Source: Deltaproteobacteria bacterium (lineage in GTDB: Bacteria; Myxococcota_A; UBA796; JAFGLY01). Taken from it: a DNA stretch of 56,978 nt. The stretch covers positions 1-56,978 of the forward strand of contig JAFGLY010000124.1 in NCBI GenBank assembly GCA_016927815.1, written 5' to 3'. Shown here in pieces: positions 7,978-16,713 of the stretch. A program made the position numbers and the translations under genes. Under the pieces are notes generated by a model, which did no database searches, was not told the DNA's origin, and saw only the letters and a list, made by a program, of their open reading frames with translations. Every line of letters starts with the position of its first letter. Position 1 is the first letter of the stretch.

Positions 7978-9513
7978 TTGTCCACAGAAATCATCGTCAG
8001 CAGCACGGGTCGAGAGACCCGGGTGGCCATCGTCGAGGCCGGCAGCCTCGCGGAGCTCCATGTAGACCGGGGCGACGGCCACGGGTACGTCGGGAACATC
8101 TACTACGGGAAGGTCGTCCGCGTGCTGCCCGGCATGCAGGCGGCGTTCGTGGACATCGGCCTCGACCGCGCGGCGTTCCTCTACGTGGGGGACATCTTCC
8201 CGGCCTTCCTCGACCTCACGGACGAGGAGGGGGACGCCGAGGACCCCGCCGAGCTGACCGTGGCCGAGGAGGCTCCCCGCCCGGCTCCGCGAGAGGGCCA
8301 TCCGGCCATCCAGGACCTGCTCAAGGAGGGCCAGTCGCTCGTGGTGCAGGTGGCCAAGGATCCCATCGGTACCAAGGGTGCCCGGGTCACATCCCACGTC
8401 ACGCTGCCCGGCCGGTACCTCGTCTACATGCCCACCGTGGACCACATCGGCATCTCCCGCCGCATCGACAAGGAGCGCGAGCGCCACCGTTTGAGGGCGT
8501 TCGTCGAGAAGCACCGTCAGAAGGGCCATGGCTTCATCGTTCGCACCGTGTGCGAGGAGCAGTCGCTCGAGGAACTCAAGGCCGACATGGACTACCTCGT
8601 GTCCATCTGGCAGCGGGTCCAGGAGGAGGTCAAGAACGCCAAGGCCCCGGCCGCGCTCCACACGGAGCACGATCTCGTGCTCAGGGTCGTCCGCGACGGG
8701 TTCACCGACAACGTGGAGCGCATGGTGGTGGACAACCCCGAGACGTACGAACGGGTTCGGGCGTTCGTAGCTGACTTCCTGCCTCGCCACCGGGATCGGG
8801 TGCAGCTCTACCGTGGGCCGGAGCCGATCTTCGACACGTTCGGCATCGAGACGGAGATCACGCGATCCCTGGGCCGCAAGGTGTGGCTCAAGTCCGGGGG
8901 ATACCTGGTGATCGATCAGACCGAGGCGCTCACCGCAATCGACGTGAACTCGGGAAAGTACGTCGGAACGTCCAACCTCGAGGACACCACCCTCAAGATC
9001 AACCTCGATGCGGTCAAGGAGATCGTGTACCAGCTGCGCCTGAGGAACCTCGGCGGCATCATCATCATCGACTTCATCGACATGGAGAAGGACACGAACC
9101 GGGAGAAGGTGTTCCGCGCCCTGGGAGAGGAGTTGCGCAGGGACCGGGCCCGCACCAACATCGTGAAGATCAGCGAGCTGGGATTGGTGGAGATGACGCG
9201 CAAGCGCGTGCAGGAGGATCTCATCCGCACCATCTCCGATCCCTGCCCCTACTGCGAGGGCAAGGGGTACACGCGGTCCCGCCTCACCGTCTGCTTCGAG
9301 ATCCTGAGGGAGGTCCAGCGCGAGGCGCGTCGGACCCCGTCCCGCGATCCCATCCTGGTCAACACCCACCCCGACGTGGCCGACCTGTTGTACGGCGGTG
9401 AACTGGCGTCCCTCGAGGCCTACGAGAAGCGGCTCGGCCGCCGCATCGTGGTCCGGGCCGCCCCCCAGTACCACCTCGAACGGTTCGAGGTGTACACGCA
9501 GCGCACCCCCTAG
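7978..9513 (+). CDS. rng: Ribonuclease G / RNase E family endoribonuclease
   Basis: 511 residues, RNase G-sized and without the long C-terminal degradosome scaffold of RNase E. The start is TTG; the protein then begins STEIIVSSTGRETRVAI, matching the family N-terminus exactly. The S1 domain (about 35-140, with YYGKVVRVLPGMQAAFVDIG) contains an acidic insertion around residues 80-110. The catalytic domain has AIDVNSGKYVG and GIIIIDFIDM, carrying the two metal-binding Asp residues. DPCPYCEGKG supplies the CxxC zinc link of the dimer. In known systems it matures 16S rRNA 5' ends and degrades mRNA. It heads the long run that continues with recD2, 28 nt downstream. Confidence 0.95.
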   Translation: MSTEIIVSSTGRETRVAIVEAGSLAELHVDRGDGHGYVGNIYYGKVVRVLPGMQAAFVDIGLDRAAFLYVGDIFPAFLDLTDEEGDAEDPAELTVAEEAPRPAPREGHPAIQDLLKEGQSLVVQVAKDPIGTKGARVTSHVTLPGRYLVYMPTVDHIGISRRIDKERERHRLRAFVEKHRQKGHGFIVRTVCEEQSLEELKADMDYLVSIWQRVQEEVKNAKAPAALHTEHDLVLRVVRDGFTDNVERMVVDNPETYERVRAFVADFLPRHRDRVQLYRGPEPIFDTFGIETEITRSLGRKVWLKSGGYLVIDQTEALTAIDVNSGKYVGTSNLEDTTLKINLDAVKEIVYQLRLRNLGGIIIIDFIDMEKDTNREKVFRALGEELRRDRARTNIVKISELGLVEMTRKRVQEDLIRTISDPCPYCEGKGYTRSRLTVCFEILREVQREARRTPSRDPILVNTHPDVADLLYGGELASLEAYEKRLGRRIVVRAAPQYHLERFEVYTQRTP

Positions 9514-9541
9514 ACCCCTCGGGGGCAGGCCAGTGGGCTCC

Positions 9542-11734
9542 ATGGAAGGAACCCGACTCGACGGCGAGTGGATCGCGACGTCTTACCAGGACGAACGCAC
9601 CGGCTTCGCCGTGGGTCGCCTGCGCCTCGCCGACGGCGACGAGGCCACGGTCGTGGGGCCCCTGGCCTCGCTCCGGCCCGGACAGCACGCCGTCCTGGGC
9701 GGTCGTTGGGAGCAGCACGCCCAGCACGGCCGGCAGTTCCGGGCCGAGACCTTCCTGGTGGACGACCCTCGCACCCTCCAGGGGCTCCATGCGTACCTGG
9801 GCTCCGGGATCGTGAAGGGGATCGGCCCCGAGATCGCCGGCCGGCTCGTGGAGCGCTTCGGCCTCGACGTGTTCCGCGTCCTGGAGGAGGAGCCCGATCG
9901 CCTGCAGCAGGTGCCGGGCGTCGGGCCGGCCCGCGTGGCGTCCATCCGCGAGGCCTGGGCGGCGGACCGCAAAGACCGGGAGATCCGGGCCACCCTGCAG
10001 GGCCACGGATTCGCGCCCTCGCTCGCCCGGCGGGTCATCGAGCGGTACGGCTCCGGAGCCCTGGCGGTGATCCGGAGAGATCCGTACCGGATGATGAGCG
10101 AGGTGCCCGGGGTGGGGTTTCGGACCGCCGATCGGGTGGCCCGGCAGAACGGCATCCTGGCCGACGACCCCGCGCGCGTGGAGGCTGCGGTGCTCCACGT
10201 GCTCGCCCAGGCCGCAGAGGACGACGGTCACTGCTACCTGCCCGAGGCTGAGGTGATCGAGCGGGTCGGGAAGCTGGACGTCCCGCCCCCGCTCGTCCGA
10301 GAGGCCTCCCTGCGCCTGGGCGATCTCGGGCGGGTGCGCATCGGGGAGGCCAGGGACCCCGGACTGCGACCCGTCCAGCAGAGTGCCCTCGCCCGGTCGG
10401 AACGGAGCGTGGCCCGACACCTGGTCCGGCTCGCGGCTCGGCGGCCCCATCCCAGCCTGCTGGGCGTGACGGACGCGGAACGGGCCTCCGGTCTGGTCCT
10501 CTCGCCCGGCCAGCGCGGTGCGCTCGAGGCTGCCCTCCAGGAGGGCGTGGTGGTCATCACGGGGGGGCCGGGGACCGGGAAGACCACCCTCGTCCGTGTC
10601 CTGCTGGCGGCGTTGCGCCGCCTGGGCGAGAGCTGGAAGCTGGCTGCGCCCACGGGCCGCGCGGCTCGTCGCCTGGCCGAGGCCACGGGCCAGGAAGCCG
10701 CCACCCTCCACCGGCTCCTGGACTTCGGCTTCCCGGAGATGCGCTTCCGGCGGAACGCCGTCAACCCGTTGGATGCGGACGGGGTGATCGTCGACGAGGC
10801 GTCCATGGTGGACCTGGGCCTCATGGAGGCTCTGCTCGAGGCCATGCCGGCGCGTGGGCGTCTCGTGCTCGTGGGAGACGCCCACCAACTCCCCCCCGTG
10901 GGACCCGGCCAGGTCCTGGCGGACATCATCGCGTCGGGCGTCCTGCCGGTGGTCACGCTCACCGACATTCACCGGCAGGTGGCGGGGAGCGGCATCGTGG
11001 TGAACGCCCACCGGGTGGATCGAGGCGAGATGCCGGTGTCCTCGGAGAAGGAGCCCCAGACGGTCCGGCCGGCGCCGAGCCCGGAGCCCCGGCGCGACTT
11101 CTTCCTGGTGGACCGGGAGGAACCGGAGGAGGTCAGGGCAGCCCTGCTCGAGGTGGTCACGCGTCGCCTGCCGGCCCACGGGTTCCACCCCATGGACGAC
11201 ATCCAGGTGCTCGTCCCCATGCACCGCGGAGATCTGGGGACCGTGGCGCTCAACCGCCTGCTCCAGGACGCGCTCAATCCCACCGGGCCGACCCTGGAAC
11301 GCCACGACTGGCGATTCCGCGTGGGCGACCGCGTCATCCAGACCCGGAACGACTACGACACGGAGGTCTTCAACGGCGAGGTCGGACGGGTGCTGTCCGC
11401 GGCCGGAGACGAACTCGTGGTGGACTTCGACGGCCGGGTGGTCACCCTCGCCGGTGACGCGCTCCACGACCTGGAGCCCGCCTATGCCATCACCGTCCAC
11501 AAGTCCCAGGGGTCCGAGTACCCGGCGGTCGTGGTGGTGCTGCACCGGGCCCACCAGGTCATGCTCCGCAGGAACCTCCTCTACACGGCGATCACACGGG
11601 CTTCGGCCTTCTGCTGCATCGTGGGGTCGCGTCCGGCCTTGAGGCTCGCGGTGAACGTGTCGGGCCGCCGCGACCGCCATACCCTCCTCGACGACCTGCT
11701 GCGCGCCGAGGCGTCCGCCGGGATCCGACCGTGA
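9542..11734 (+). CDS. recD2: RecD2-type ATP-dependent DNA helicase
   Basis: 730 residues from ATG 9542; an in-frame GTG at 9533 is an alternative. The N-terminal OB-like region (1-80) is followed by helix-hairpin-helix segments (GSGIVKGIGPEIAGRL at about 86, VPGVGPARV at about 127, SEVPGVGFRTADR at about 190). SF1B helicase motifs follow: Walker A GGPGTGKTT at about 341, GVIVDEASMVD (Walker B), LVGDAHQLPPVGPG (motif III), and the C-terminal AITVHKSQGSEYP and YTAITRA. The extended N-terminus without RecBC partners defines the stand-alone RecD2 group, 5'-3' helicases linked to mismatch repair and replication-fork stability in other bacteria. It overlaps rlmN by 4 nt (GTGA). Confidence 0.94.
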   Translation: MEGTRLDGEWIATSYQDERTGFAVGRLRLADGDEATVVGPLASLRPGQHAVLGGRWEQHAQHGRQFRAETFLVDDPRTLQGLHAYLGSGIVKGIGPEIAGRLVERFGLDVFRVLEEEPDRLQQVPGVGPARVASIREAWAADRKDREIRATLQGHGFAPSLARRVIERYGSGALAVIRRDPYRMMSEVPGVGFRTADRVARQNGILADDPARVEAAVLHVLAQAAEDDGHCYLPEAEVIERVGKLDVPPPLVREASLRLGDLGRVRIGEARDPGLRPVQQSALARSERSVARHLVRLAARRPHPSLLGVTDAERASGLVLSPGQRGALEAALQEGVVVITGGPGTGKTTLVRVLLAALRRLGESWKLAAPTGRAARRLAEATGQEAATLHRLLDFGFPEMRFRRNAVNPLDADGVIVDEASMVDLGLMEALLEAMPARGRLVLVGDAHQLPPVGPGQVLADIIASGVLPVVTLTDIHRQVAGSGIVVNAHRVDRGEMPVSSEKEPQTVRPAPSPEPRRDFFLVDREEPEEVRAALLEVVTRRLPAHGFHPMDDIQVLVPMHRGDLGTVALNRLLQDALNPTGPTLERHDWRFRVGDRVIQTRNDYDTEVFNGEVGRVLSAAGDELVVDFDGRVVTLAGDALHDLEPAYAITVHKSQGSEYPAVVVVLHRAHQVMLRRNLLYTAITRASAFCCIVGSRPALRLAVNVSGRRDRHTLLDDLLRAEASAGIRP

Positions 11735-12822
11735 CGGACGCCTCCAACACAGACGCCCGGGGCCGCGTGGACCTGCGCAGCCTCGGGCGGGCTGCGATCC
11801 GGGACCTGGTCGAGGGCATGGGCCGGGAAGGGTATCGGGCGCTGCAGACCTGGAAGTGGATGTGGCAGAAGGGGATCCGGGACTTCGACGAGATGACCGA
11901 CATCTCCAAGGCGTTCCGGGCGGAGCTCGCCGAGCGGGCATGGCTGCCGGACCTGTCCGTCCTGGCGCTCGAGCGCGCGTCCGACGGCACGCGCAAGGTG
12001 GCCTGGACGCTCGAGGACGGCTGCGTGGTGGAGTCGGTCCTCATCCCGGAGGAGGATCGGCTGACGCTCTGCGTGTCGAGCCAGGTCGGGTGCGCCCAGG
12101 GGTGCCGGTTCTGCGTGACGGGCGACCTGGGGTTCACGCGGAACCTGTGGCCCTCCGAGATCGCGCTCCAGGCGTTGCGCGCCCGGGATCTCCTCGACCC
12201 CGGGGAGCGCGTGTCCAACGTGGTCCTCATGGGCATGGGCGAGCCGCTCGCCAACCTCTCCAACCTGCTTGCGGCGCTCGAGATCCTGCTCGACGGGCAT
12301 GCGCTCGGCTTCTCCCACCGAAGGGTCACCGTGTCCACGGCTGGGCTGGTGCCCGCGCTCCGGGAACTCGCCGCCCGGTCGCCGGTCAACCTGGCCGTGA
12401 GCCTCAACGCCTCCACCGACGCGCAGCGGGACGCCGTCATGCCCATCAACCGGCGGTATCCCATGGCCGTGCTCAAGCGCGCCTGCCAGGAGATCCCGAT
12501 CCCGAGAGGCAAGCGCATCTCCTTCGAGTACGTCCTCATCCAGGGCTTCAACGACAGCCTCGACGACGCGGATCGCCTGGTCGCGTGGCTCCGGGGAGTG
12601 AAGGCGAAGGTGAACCTGATCCCGTACAACGAGAACCCGGGGCGGGCGCTCGCGCAGCCCGACGCCGAGCGGGTGAAGGCGTTCCAGGATCGGGTGGTCC
12701 GGGCCGGGATCCAGTGCTCGATCCGGGTGTCCAGGGGACTCGAGATCTCGGCTGCCTGCGGTCAGCTGGGGCTCGCCGAGCTCGCGCGTCGCAGGGGGGC
12801 GGAGGGTCGTCCGAGCGATTAG
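11731..12822 (+). CDS. rlmN: Dual-specificity RNA methyltransferase RlmN (radical SAM)
   Basis: 363 residues from a GTG that overlaps the recD2 stop. The radical-SAM CxxxCxxC cluster is visible as GCAQGCRFC (about residues 113-121), followed by the SAM-binding VVLMGMGEPLANL. The C-terminal ISAACGQLG contains the second methyl-carrying cysteine; the preceding position is variant (LEIS rather than the common DDID). Family members make m2A2503 in 23S rRNA and m2A37 in some tRNAs. The downstream pilF- and rodZ-like genes reproduce the rlmN-pilF-rodZ order of pseudomonads, which supports the annotation of those neighbours; mtnP is inserted between. Confidence 0.97.
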   Translation: MTDASNTDARGRVDLRSLGRAAIRDLVEGMGREGYRALQTWKWMWQKGIRDFDEMTDISKAFRAELAERAWLPDLSVLALERASDGTRKVAWTLEDGCVVESVLIPEEDRLTLCVSSQVGCAQGCRFCVTGDLGFTRNLWPSEIALQALRARDLLDPGERVSNVVLMGMGEPLANLSNLLAALEILLDGHALGFSHRRVTVSTAGLVPALRELAARSPVNLAVSLNASTDAQRDAVMPINRRYPMAVLKRACQEIPIPRGKRISFEYVLIQGFNDSLDDADRLVAWLRGVKAKVNLIPYNENPGRALAQPDAERVKAFQDRVVRAGIQCSIRVSRGLEISAACGQLGLAELARRRGAEGRPSD

Positions 12823-12841
12823 TGAGGGGCCGGCCCCTCAC
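12822..12841 (+). promoter_or_regulatory. Perfect 20-bp palindrome between rlmN and mtnP
   Basis: GTGAGGGGCC is followed directly by its reverse complement, ending at 12841; the first base is the last base of the rlmN stop. There is no T-tract, so a classic terminator is unlikely. It lies 12 nt before the mtnP ATG, just ahead of AGGA. It could attenuate translation or be a protein-binding operator. Confidence 0.5.
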
Positions 12842-12853
12842 CAGGACGGACGC

Positions 12854-13720
12854 ATGAGCAGAGCGCGCATCGGGATTATCGGCGGTACAGGCCTCTACGA
12901 CATGCCCGGAGTCGAGGACGTCCGGGAGGAGCGCGTCTCCACGCCCTACGGCGAGCCCTCGGACGCGTTCCGGATCGGACGGTTGGGGGGCGTCGAGGTC
13001 GTGTTCCTGGCGCGTCACGGCCGCGGCCACCGCTTCAGCCCCACCGAGATCCCCTACCGGGCCAATGTCTTCGGGTTCAAGCGCCTCGGGGTGGGTTGGA
13101 TCGTCAGCGTCTCCGCAGTCGGATCCCTGCGTGAGGACGTGGCACGCGGACACATCGTCGCCGTGGACCAGTTCATCGATCGCACGTGGCAGCGCGCCTC
13201 CACCTTCTTCGACGAGGGCATGGTGGGCCACGCATCGTTCGCGGACCCCGTCTGCCCGATCCTGCGCACCCTGCTGGTCGAGGCCGCCCGGGAGGCCGGC
13301 GGCGTCGTGCACGACGGTGGAACCTACGTGTGCATGGAGGGGCCGGCCTTCTCCACGCGCGCCGAGAGCCTCCTCCACCGGTCCTGGGGTGCCACCGTCA
13401 TCGGCATGACCAATCTCCCGGAGGCCAAGCTGGCCCGGGAGGCGGGAATCTCCTACGCCACCCTGGCCATGGTCACGGACTACGACTGTTGGCACCCGGC
13501 CGAGAGCGCGGTCAGCGTCGAGCAGATCCTGGCCGTCCTCCAGGCCAACGCGGACCTCGCCCAGGCCACGGTGCGCGCGGTCGTTCCGCGCATCCTCGCC
13601 TTCGATGGGCCTCCTCCACAGTCCGATGCCATGCGGACGGCCGTCCTCACCCCGCGCGAGGCCATTCCTCCCCACCGGCGCGAGGCCCTCGACGTCCTGC
13701 TCGCCCCGACGGAGCCTTGA
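12854..13720 (+). CDS. mtnP: S-methyl-5'-thioadenosine phosphorylase (MtnP/MTAP family)
   Basis: 288 residues, full length. IGIIGGTGLYD at the N-terminus binds phosphate and ribose, followed by LARHGRGH and PTEIPYRAN, with GGTYVCMEGPAFSTRAE in the middle. MTNLPEAKLAREAGI and MVTDYDCWH carry the base-binding residues of the trimeric nucleoside phosphorylase family. It phosphorolyses methylthioadenosine (from polyamine or quorum-signal synthesis) to adenine and methylthioribose-1-phosphate; a sequence-close alternative is S-methyl-5'-thioinosine or inosine phosphorylase. TDYDCWH favours methylthioadenosine-type substrates. No other methionine-salvage gene is in the window, but the spermidine-synthase-like protein at 19762 is of related chemistry. 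It lies between rlmN and the TPR lipoprotein gene (1-nt gap). Confidence 0.92.
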   Translation: MSRARIGIIGGTGLYDMPGVEDVREERVSTPYGEPSDAFRIGRLGGVEVVFLARHGRGHRFSPTEIPYRANVFGFKRLGVGWIVSVSAVGSLREDVARGHIVAVDQFIDRTWQRASTFFDEGMVGHASFADPVCPILRTLLVEAAREAGGVVHDGGTYVCMEGPAFSTRAESLLHRSWGATVIGMTNLPEAKLAREAGISYATLAMVTDYDCWHPAESAVSVEQILAVLQANADLAQATVRAVVPRILAFDGPPPQSDAMRTAVLTPREAIPPHRREALDVLLAPTEP

Positions 13721-13721
13721 C

Positions 13722-14465
13722 GTGCCCCGCCTCCTCCCCCTCCTCGCGTTCCCCCTCCTCGTGGCCTGCGTCACGGCGCGCGAGGCCGAGCGGGCACGCG
13801 CCCAGGTGGACCTCGGGGCCGCCTACCTCAAGGAGGGCAGCACCGAGTCCGCCATCGCCTCGCTCACCGAGGCCACCCGCCTGGATCCACGGTCCTGGGC
13901 CGCGTGGAGCCACCTGGGCATGGCGATGTGGGCCAAGGGGCGCCCAGAGCAGGCCGAGGAGGCCCTGCGCAAGGCCGTCCGGCTCGCGGGCGGGCGGGCC
14001 GAGCCGCACCTCAACCTGGGGGTGGTGCTCTTCGGCCAGGGACGCGTGGACGAGTCCATCGCCCAGTACGAGGCGGCGCTCCAGGATCTCACGTACCGGA
14101 AGCCCGCCCTGGTCCTGAACGACCTGGGCTTCGCCCTCTACGCTCGAGGGGAGTACGAACGGGCGGAGGCCGTGCTCGCCGAGGCCGTGGAGCGGGCGCC
14201 GAACTTCTGCCCGGCCCGCTTCAACCTCGGTCTCGTTCAGCGGGCCCGGCAGGACGCCGCGGCCGCGCTCGCCACCTTCGACCGGGTGCTGGCCATCTGC
14301 CCGGACGAAGCGGTGGGCGCGTACTTCCAGGCCGGAACGCTGCTGCTGGACGGAGGGGAGACCGCCCGCGGCGCCACCTACCTCGAGCAGGTCCTCGAGA
14401 GGGCCCCGGATACCGAAGCGGCCCGGGCCGCAGCCGTTCGGCTGCAAGAGGCCGGCCTGCGATGA
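13722..14465 (+). CDS. TPR lipoprotein, PilF/PilW (Tgl)-like type IV pilus pilotin
   Basis: 247 residues from a GTG 1 nt after the mtnP stop, with GGAG 7 nt upstream. A short signal peptide ends in LLVAC, predicting lipidation at Cys16. Six TPR units cover about residues 25-240; the third-to-fourth transition (LTYRKPALVLNDLGFALYARG) resembles the PilF pattern with Pro-Ala-x-x-x-Asn. Size, lipoprotein nature and position before a rodZ-like gene and after rlmN match the pilF locus of Pseudomonas. The myxobacterial counterpart is Tgl, which assembles the PilQ secretin in the outer membrane. Function is inferred from family and synteny; no pilus gene lies in the window. It overlaps the next gene by ATGA. 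Confidence 0.78.
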   Translation: MPRLLPLLAFPLLVACVTAREAERARAQVDLGAAYLKEGSTESAIASLTEATRLDPRSWAAWSHLGMAMWAKGRPEQAEEALRKAVRLAGGRAEPHLNLGVVLFGQGRVDESIAQYEAALQDLTYRKPALVLNDLGFALYARGEYERAEAVLAEAVERAPNFCPARFNLGLVQRARQDAAAALATFDRVLAICPDEAVGAYFQAGTLLLDGGETARGATYLEQVLERAPDTEAARAAAVRLQEAGLR

Positions 14466-15199
14466 TCCTGGATCTCCGAGGCGAGCGACGGCGCCTCGGG
14501 CTGACCCTGCGCGACGTTAGTCGGAAGACCGGCATCCCGGTGGACGTGCTGGCGGCCCTCGAGGAGGAGACCGGCCTGGAGGGTGCGCCGGGAGGTTCCG
14601 TCCACGGGTATCGGAAGACCTACCTCGAGTTCCTCGGGCTCGACGACGACCTCGCGGACCTCCCGGAGCCCCCGATCGCCGGTGGGGGCGTGGGGGCGGA
14701 GCCCACCGAGACCACCACGCCTCAGACCGGCCCGTGGGGCCTGGGACCCATTCCCGTGGTGCGGACGGTCCTGGCCGGCGTGGCCGTGGTGGTCCTGATC
14801 CTCCTCGTGCTGTGGGTCGCCGCCACGGTCCTTGGCTCCGAGCCCATCCTAAGCGGAACACCCGTGGAGATCGAGGTGGCCGAGCCCGTGGACGAACCCC
14901 CCGCCGCCCAGGCCGTGGCCGAGGACCCCGAGCCCCAGGGGCCTCTGTCGACCGGCCCGCGGCGCGTGGAGGTCCGGGCCATCGAGCCCACCCGGGTGGT
15001 GGTCGAGGTGGACGGCGCCCGGGTGCAGGACTCCATCCTCACTCGGGGCACGGTGAGGTTCGAGGGCCAGCAGGAAGTCTCGGTCTACGCACCGGATCTC
15101 ACGCGTGTCGAGGTCAGGCTCGATGGGATCCGCGTCCGGCCTCTCGGCAACCTCACGCGGCCCCGTCGGCTGGTCTTCGTCAACGACCTCGAGGAGTGA
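14462..15199 (+). CDS. RodZ-like membrane protein (HTH_25 plus DUF4115)
   Basis: 245 residues. Residues 3-60 form a Xre-like helix-turn-helix of the RodZ type (RRRLGLTLRDVSRKTGIPVDVL, then GYRKTYLEFLGL). A Pro/Thr-rich linker is followed by one transmembrane segment at about 99-124 and a periplasmic C-terminal domain (about 155-245, with RVEVRAIEPTRVVVEVDG) typical of DUF4115. RodZ binds MreB and sets rod shape; in gene neighbourhoods it follows pilF, as here. The ATG overlaps the TPR-gene stop (14462-14465). Single-pass topology and length are a little below E. coli RodZ (337 residues) but usual for delta-type relatives. Confidence 0.83.
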   Translation: MILDLRGERRRLGLTLRDVSRKTGIPVDVLAALEEETGLEGAPGGSVHGYRKTYLEFLGLDDDLADLPEPPIAGGGVGAEPTETTTPQTGPWGLGPIPVVRTVLAGVAVVVLILLVLWVAATVLGSEPILSGTPVEIEVAEPVDEPPAAQAVAEDPEPQGPLSTGPRRVEVRAIEPTRVVVEVDGARVQDSILTRGTVRFEGQQEVSVYAPDLTRVEVRLDGIRVRPLGNLTRPRRLVFVNDLEE

Positions 15200-15228
15200 A
15201 CCCGGATGGCTGGGCGGCGGAGGGGTTC

Positions 15229-15966
15229 ATGAGCGGTGCCGCCCGCGACCTCGACGCGGTGGTGCTGGGGCACGTCGATTACGGCGAGCGGGACAGGATC
15301 GTGCGCCTGCTGACGCCCGAGCTGGGCCGCATCGCCGTCCTGGCCCGCGGGGCGCGCGCCAGCCGGCACCGGTTTGCCGGGGCGCTCGATCTCGGCAACC
15401 GCATCCAGGCCCAGGTCGCGCCGGGGAGGGAGGACCTGTGGGCCCTCCGCGAGGCCACGCTGGTCGAAGGCAGACTCCACGCGAGAGAGGACCTCGTCCT
15501 CCTGGCCCTGGCGACCTATGGCTGCGAACTCGTGGGTGGACTGGCGCAGGAGGAGCGCCCCGAGCGCCGCCTGTTCGGGCTCCTGGAGGTGTTCCTGACC
15601 GTGCTGGACGGCCTGGTGGAGGCGCCCTCCAGCCTGTTCCGCATGGGCCTGGAGATCAAGGCGCTCACGCTGGCGGGGATCGCGCCCGTGCTCGACCGCT
15701 GTGCCCGGTGCGGCGGCGGCCTCGAGACGGGGGCGGTGTTCAGCGCCTCGGCCGGAGGCGCCGTCCACGTCGAGTGCGGGACCGGGGAGGTCGTGACCCC
15801 GGAATTCCTGGCTGCGCTGGAATCGGCCCGACGGACGCGCCTGATGGAACTCGTCGACCGCCGACCTCCGCCCGGGCCCGCGTGGTGCCTGGCCTCCTTC
15901 GCCGAGCACCACCTCTGCCGGGGACTGCGTTCCCGGGCCTGGGTCGTGAGCGTCGGAGGTGCGTGA
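15229..15966 (+). CDS. recO: DNA repair protein RecO
   Basis: 245 residues from an ATG preceded by GGAGGGG. The N-terminal OB fold (about 5-85) contains VVLGHVDYGERDRIVRLLTPELG and the basic LARGARASRHRFAGAL. The helical C-terminal domain includes a zinc-site CARCGG with Cys158 and Cys161 and a further Cys183 in HVECG. RecO loads RecA onto SSB-coated DNA together with RecR and anneals complementary strands. It lies 29 nt after the rodZ-like gene in the same run. The fourth zinc ligand is not obvious, which is common in the family. Confidence 0.92.
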   Translation: MSGAARDLDAVVLGHVDYGERDRIVRLLTPELGRIAVLARGARASRHRFAGALDLGNRIQAQVAPGREDLWALREATLVEGRLHAREDLVLLALATYGCELVGGLAQEERPERRLFGLLEVFLTVLDGLVEAPSSLFRMGLEIKALTLAGIAPVLDRCARCGGGLETGAVFSASAGGAVHVECGTGEVVTPEFLAALESARRTRLMELVDRRPPPGPAWCLASFAEHHLCRGLRSRAWVVSVGGA

Positions 15967-15978
15967 TAGCCTGGGGGC

Positions 15979-16713
15979 GTGCCCGTCCTTCCTGCCATGC
16001 TCACCTCCCTGGCGCTCGTCGTGGGCTGCGATCGCCTCTGGCCCGAGGGGACGCAGGACACCGGCGACGTCTCCTGGACCGGACAGGTCCTCGATGGTCC
16101 CTACAACGGCGAGAATGGCCTTTTCACAGGGGGGACCTTCGAGGTGACCGACCCGGGCGGTCGTCTCCTCGCCGAGGGCGAGGAGCCGTGGGACGACGAG
16201 CCGGGGACCTGGCGCATCCTCGTCCCGAGGGACGCGCCCGTGGCCATCCACCTCGCCGCCGAGGGCATGCTCGGTGCCGCCTGGCGGTCCGCCACGCCGT
16301 CCACCGACGCCTACTGGTACACCGGTGCCCTCTTCGCCTACGACGAGGCCGAGTGGTTGCCGTTCTTCGAGCAGTTCGACGACACGTACACGGACCTGGA
16401 ACCGCTCGACGATCGCACGTGCTGGTTCTGGGGCGCCCCCGAGGACGCCCACGCCTGGGCCGGGGCGGAGGTGTCCCTCACGGACGGTGGGGGCACCGAG
16501 ATCGAGGTGCTCCGGTTCACGTCGGACGACGAGGGCCTGCTGGTTCCGGCCGAAGAGGGCCCCGTGCCGTACCTCTTCGCGTTCGACCTCGCGCCGGGCG
16601 ACGTTCGCCTCGAGGTCGCAACCACCGACGGCCGTTCCATGAGCGAGACCTGGCCAGCGCGAGGGGGCGAGGTGATCACCGCCTGGTTCCTGGCTCTCCC
16701 CGAGGAGCAGTGA
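15979..16713 (+). CDS. Predicted lipoprotein, unknown function
   Basis: 244 residues from a GTG 12 nt after recO; an ATG at 15997 is a possible later start, and neither has a strong Shine-Dalgarno. The signal peptide ends in LVVGC (Cys17), followed by a TQDTGD linker. The mature part is acidic and aromatic, with beta-rich segments such as WTGQVLDGPYNG and an early GG-TFEVTDPGGR turn, resembling a carboxypeptidase-regulatory-like fold. The C-terminal half contains GTEIEVLRFTSDDEG. It overlaps the next lipoprotein gene by 1 nt (TGATG), so the two are probably cotranslated and may act together at the outer membrane. The family is not recognised. Confidence 0.75.
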   Translation: MPVLPAMLTSLALVVGCDRLWPEGTQDTGDVSWTGQVLDGPYNGENGLFTGGTFEVTDPGGRLLAEGEEPWDDEPGTWRILVPRDAPVAIHLAAEGMLGAAWRSATPSTDAYWYTGALFAYDEAEWLPFFEQFDDTYTDLEPLDDRTCWFWGAPEDAHAWAGAEVSLTDGGGTEIEVLRFTSDDEGLLVPAEEGPVPYLFAFDLAPGDVRLEVATTDGRSMSETWPARGGEVITAWFLALPEEQ

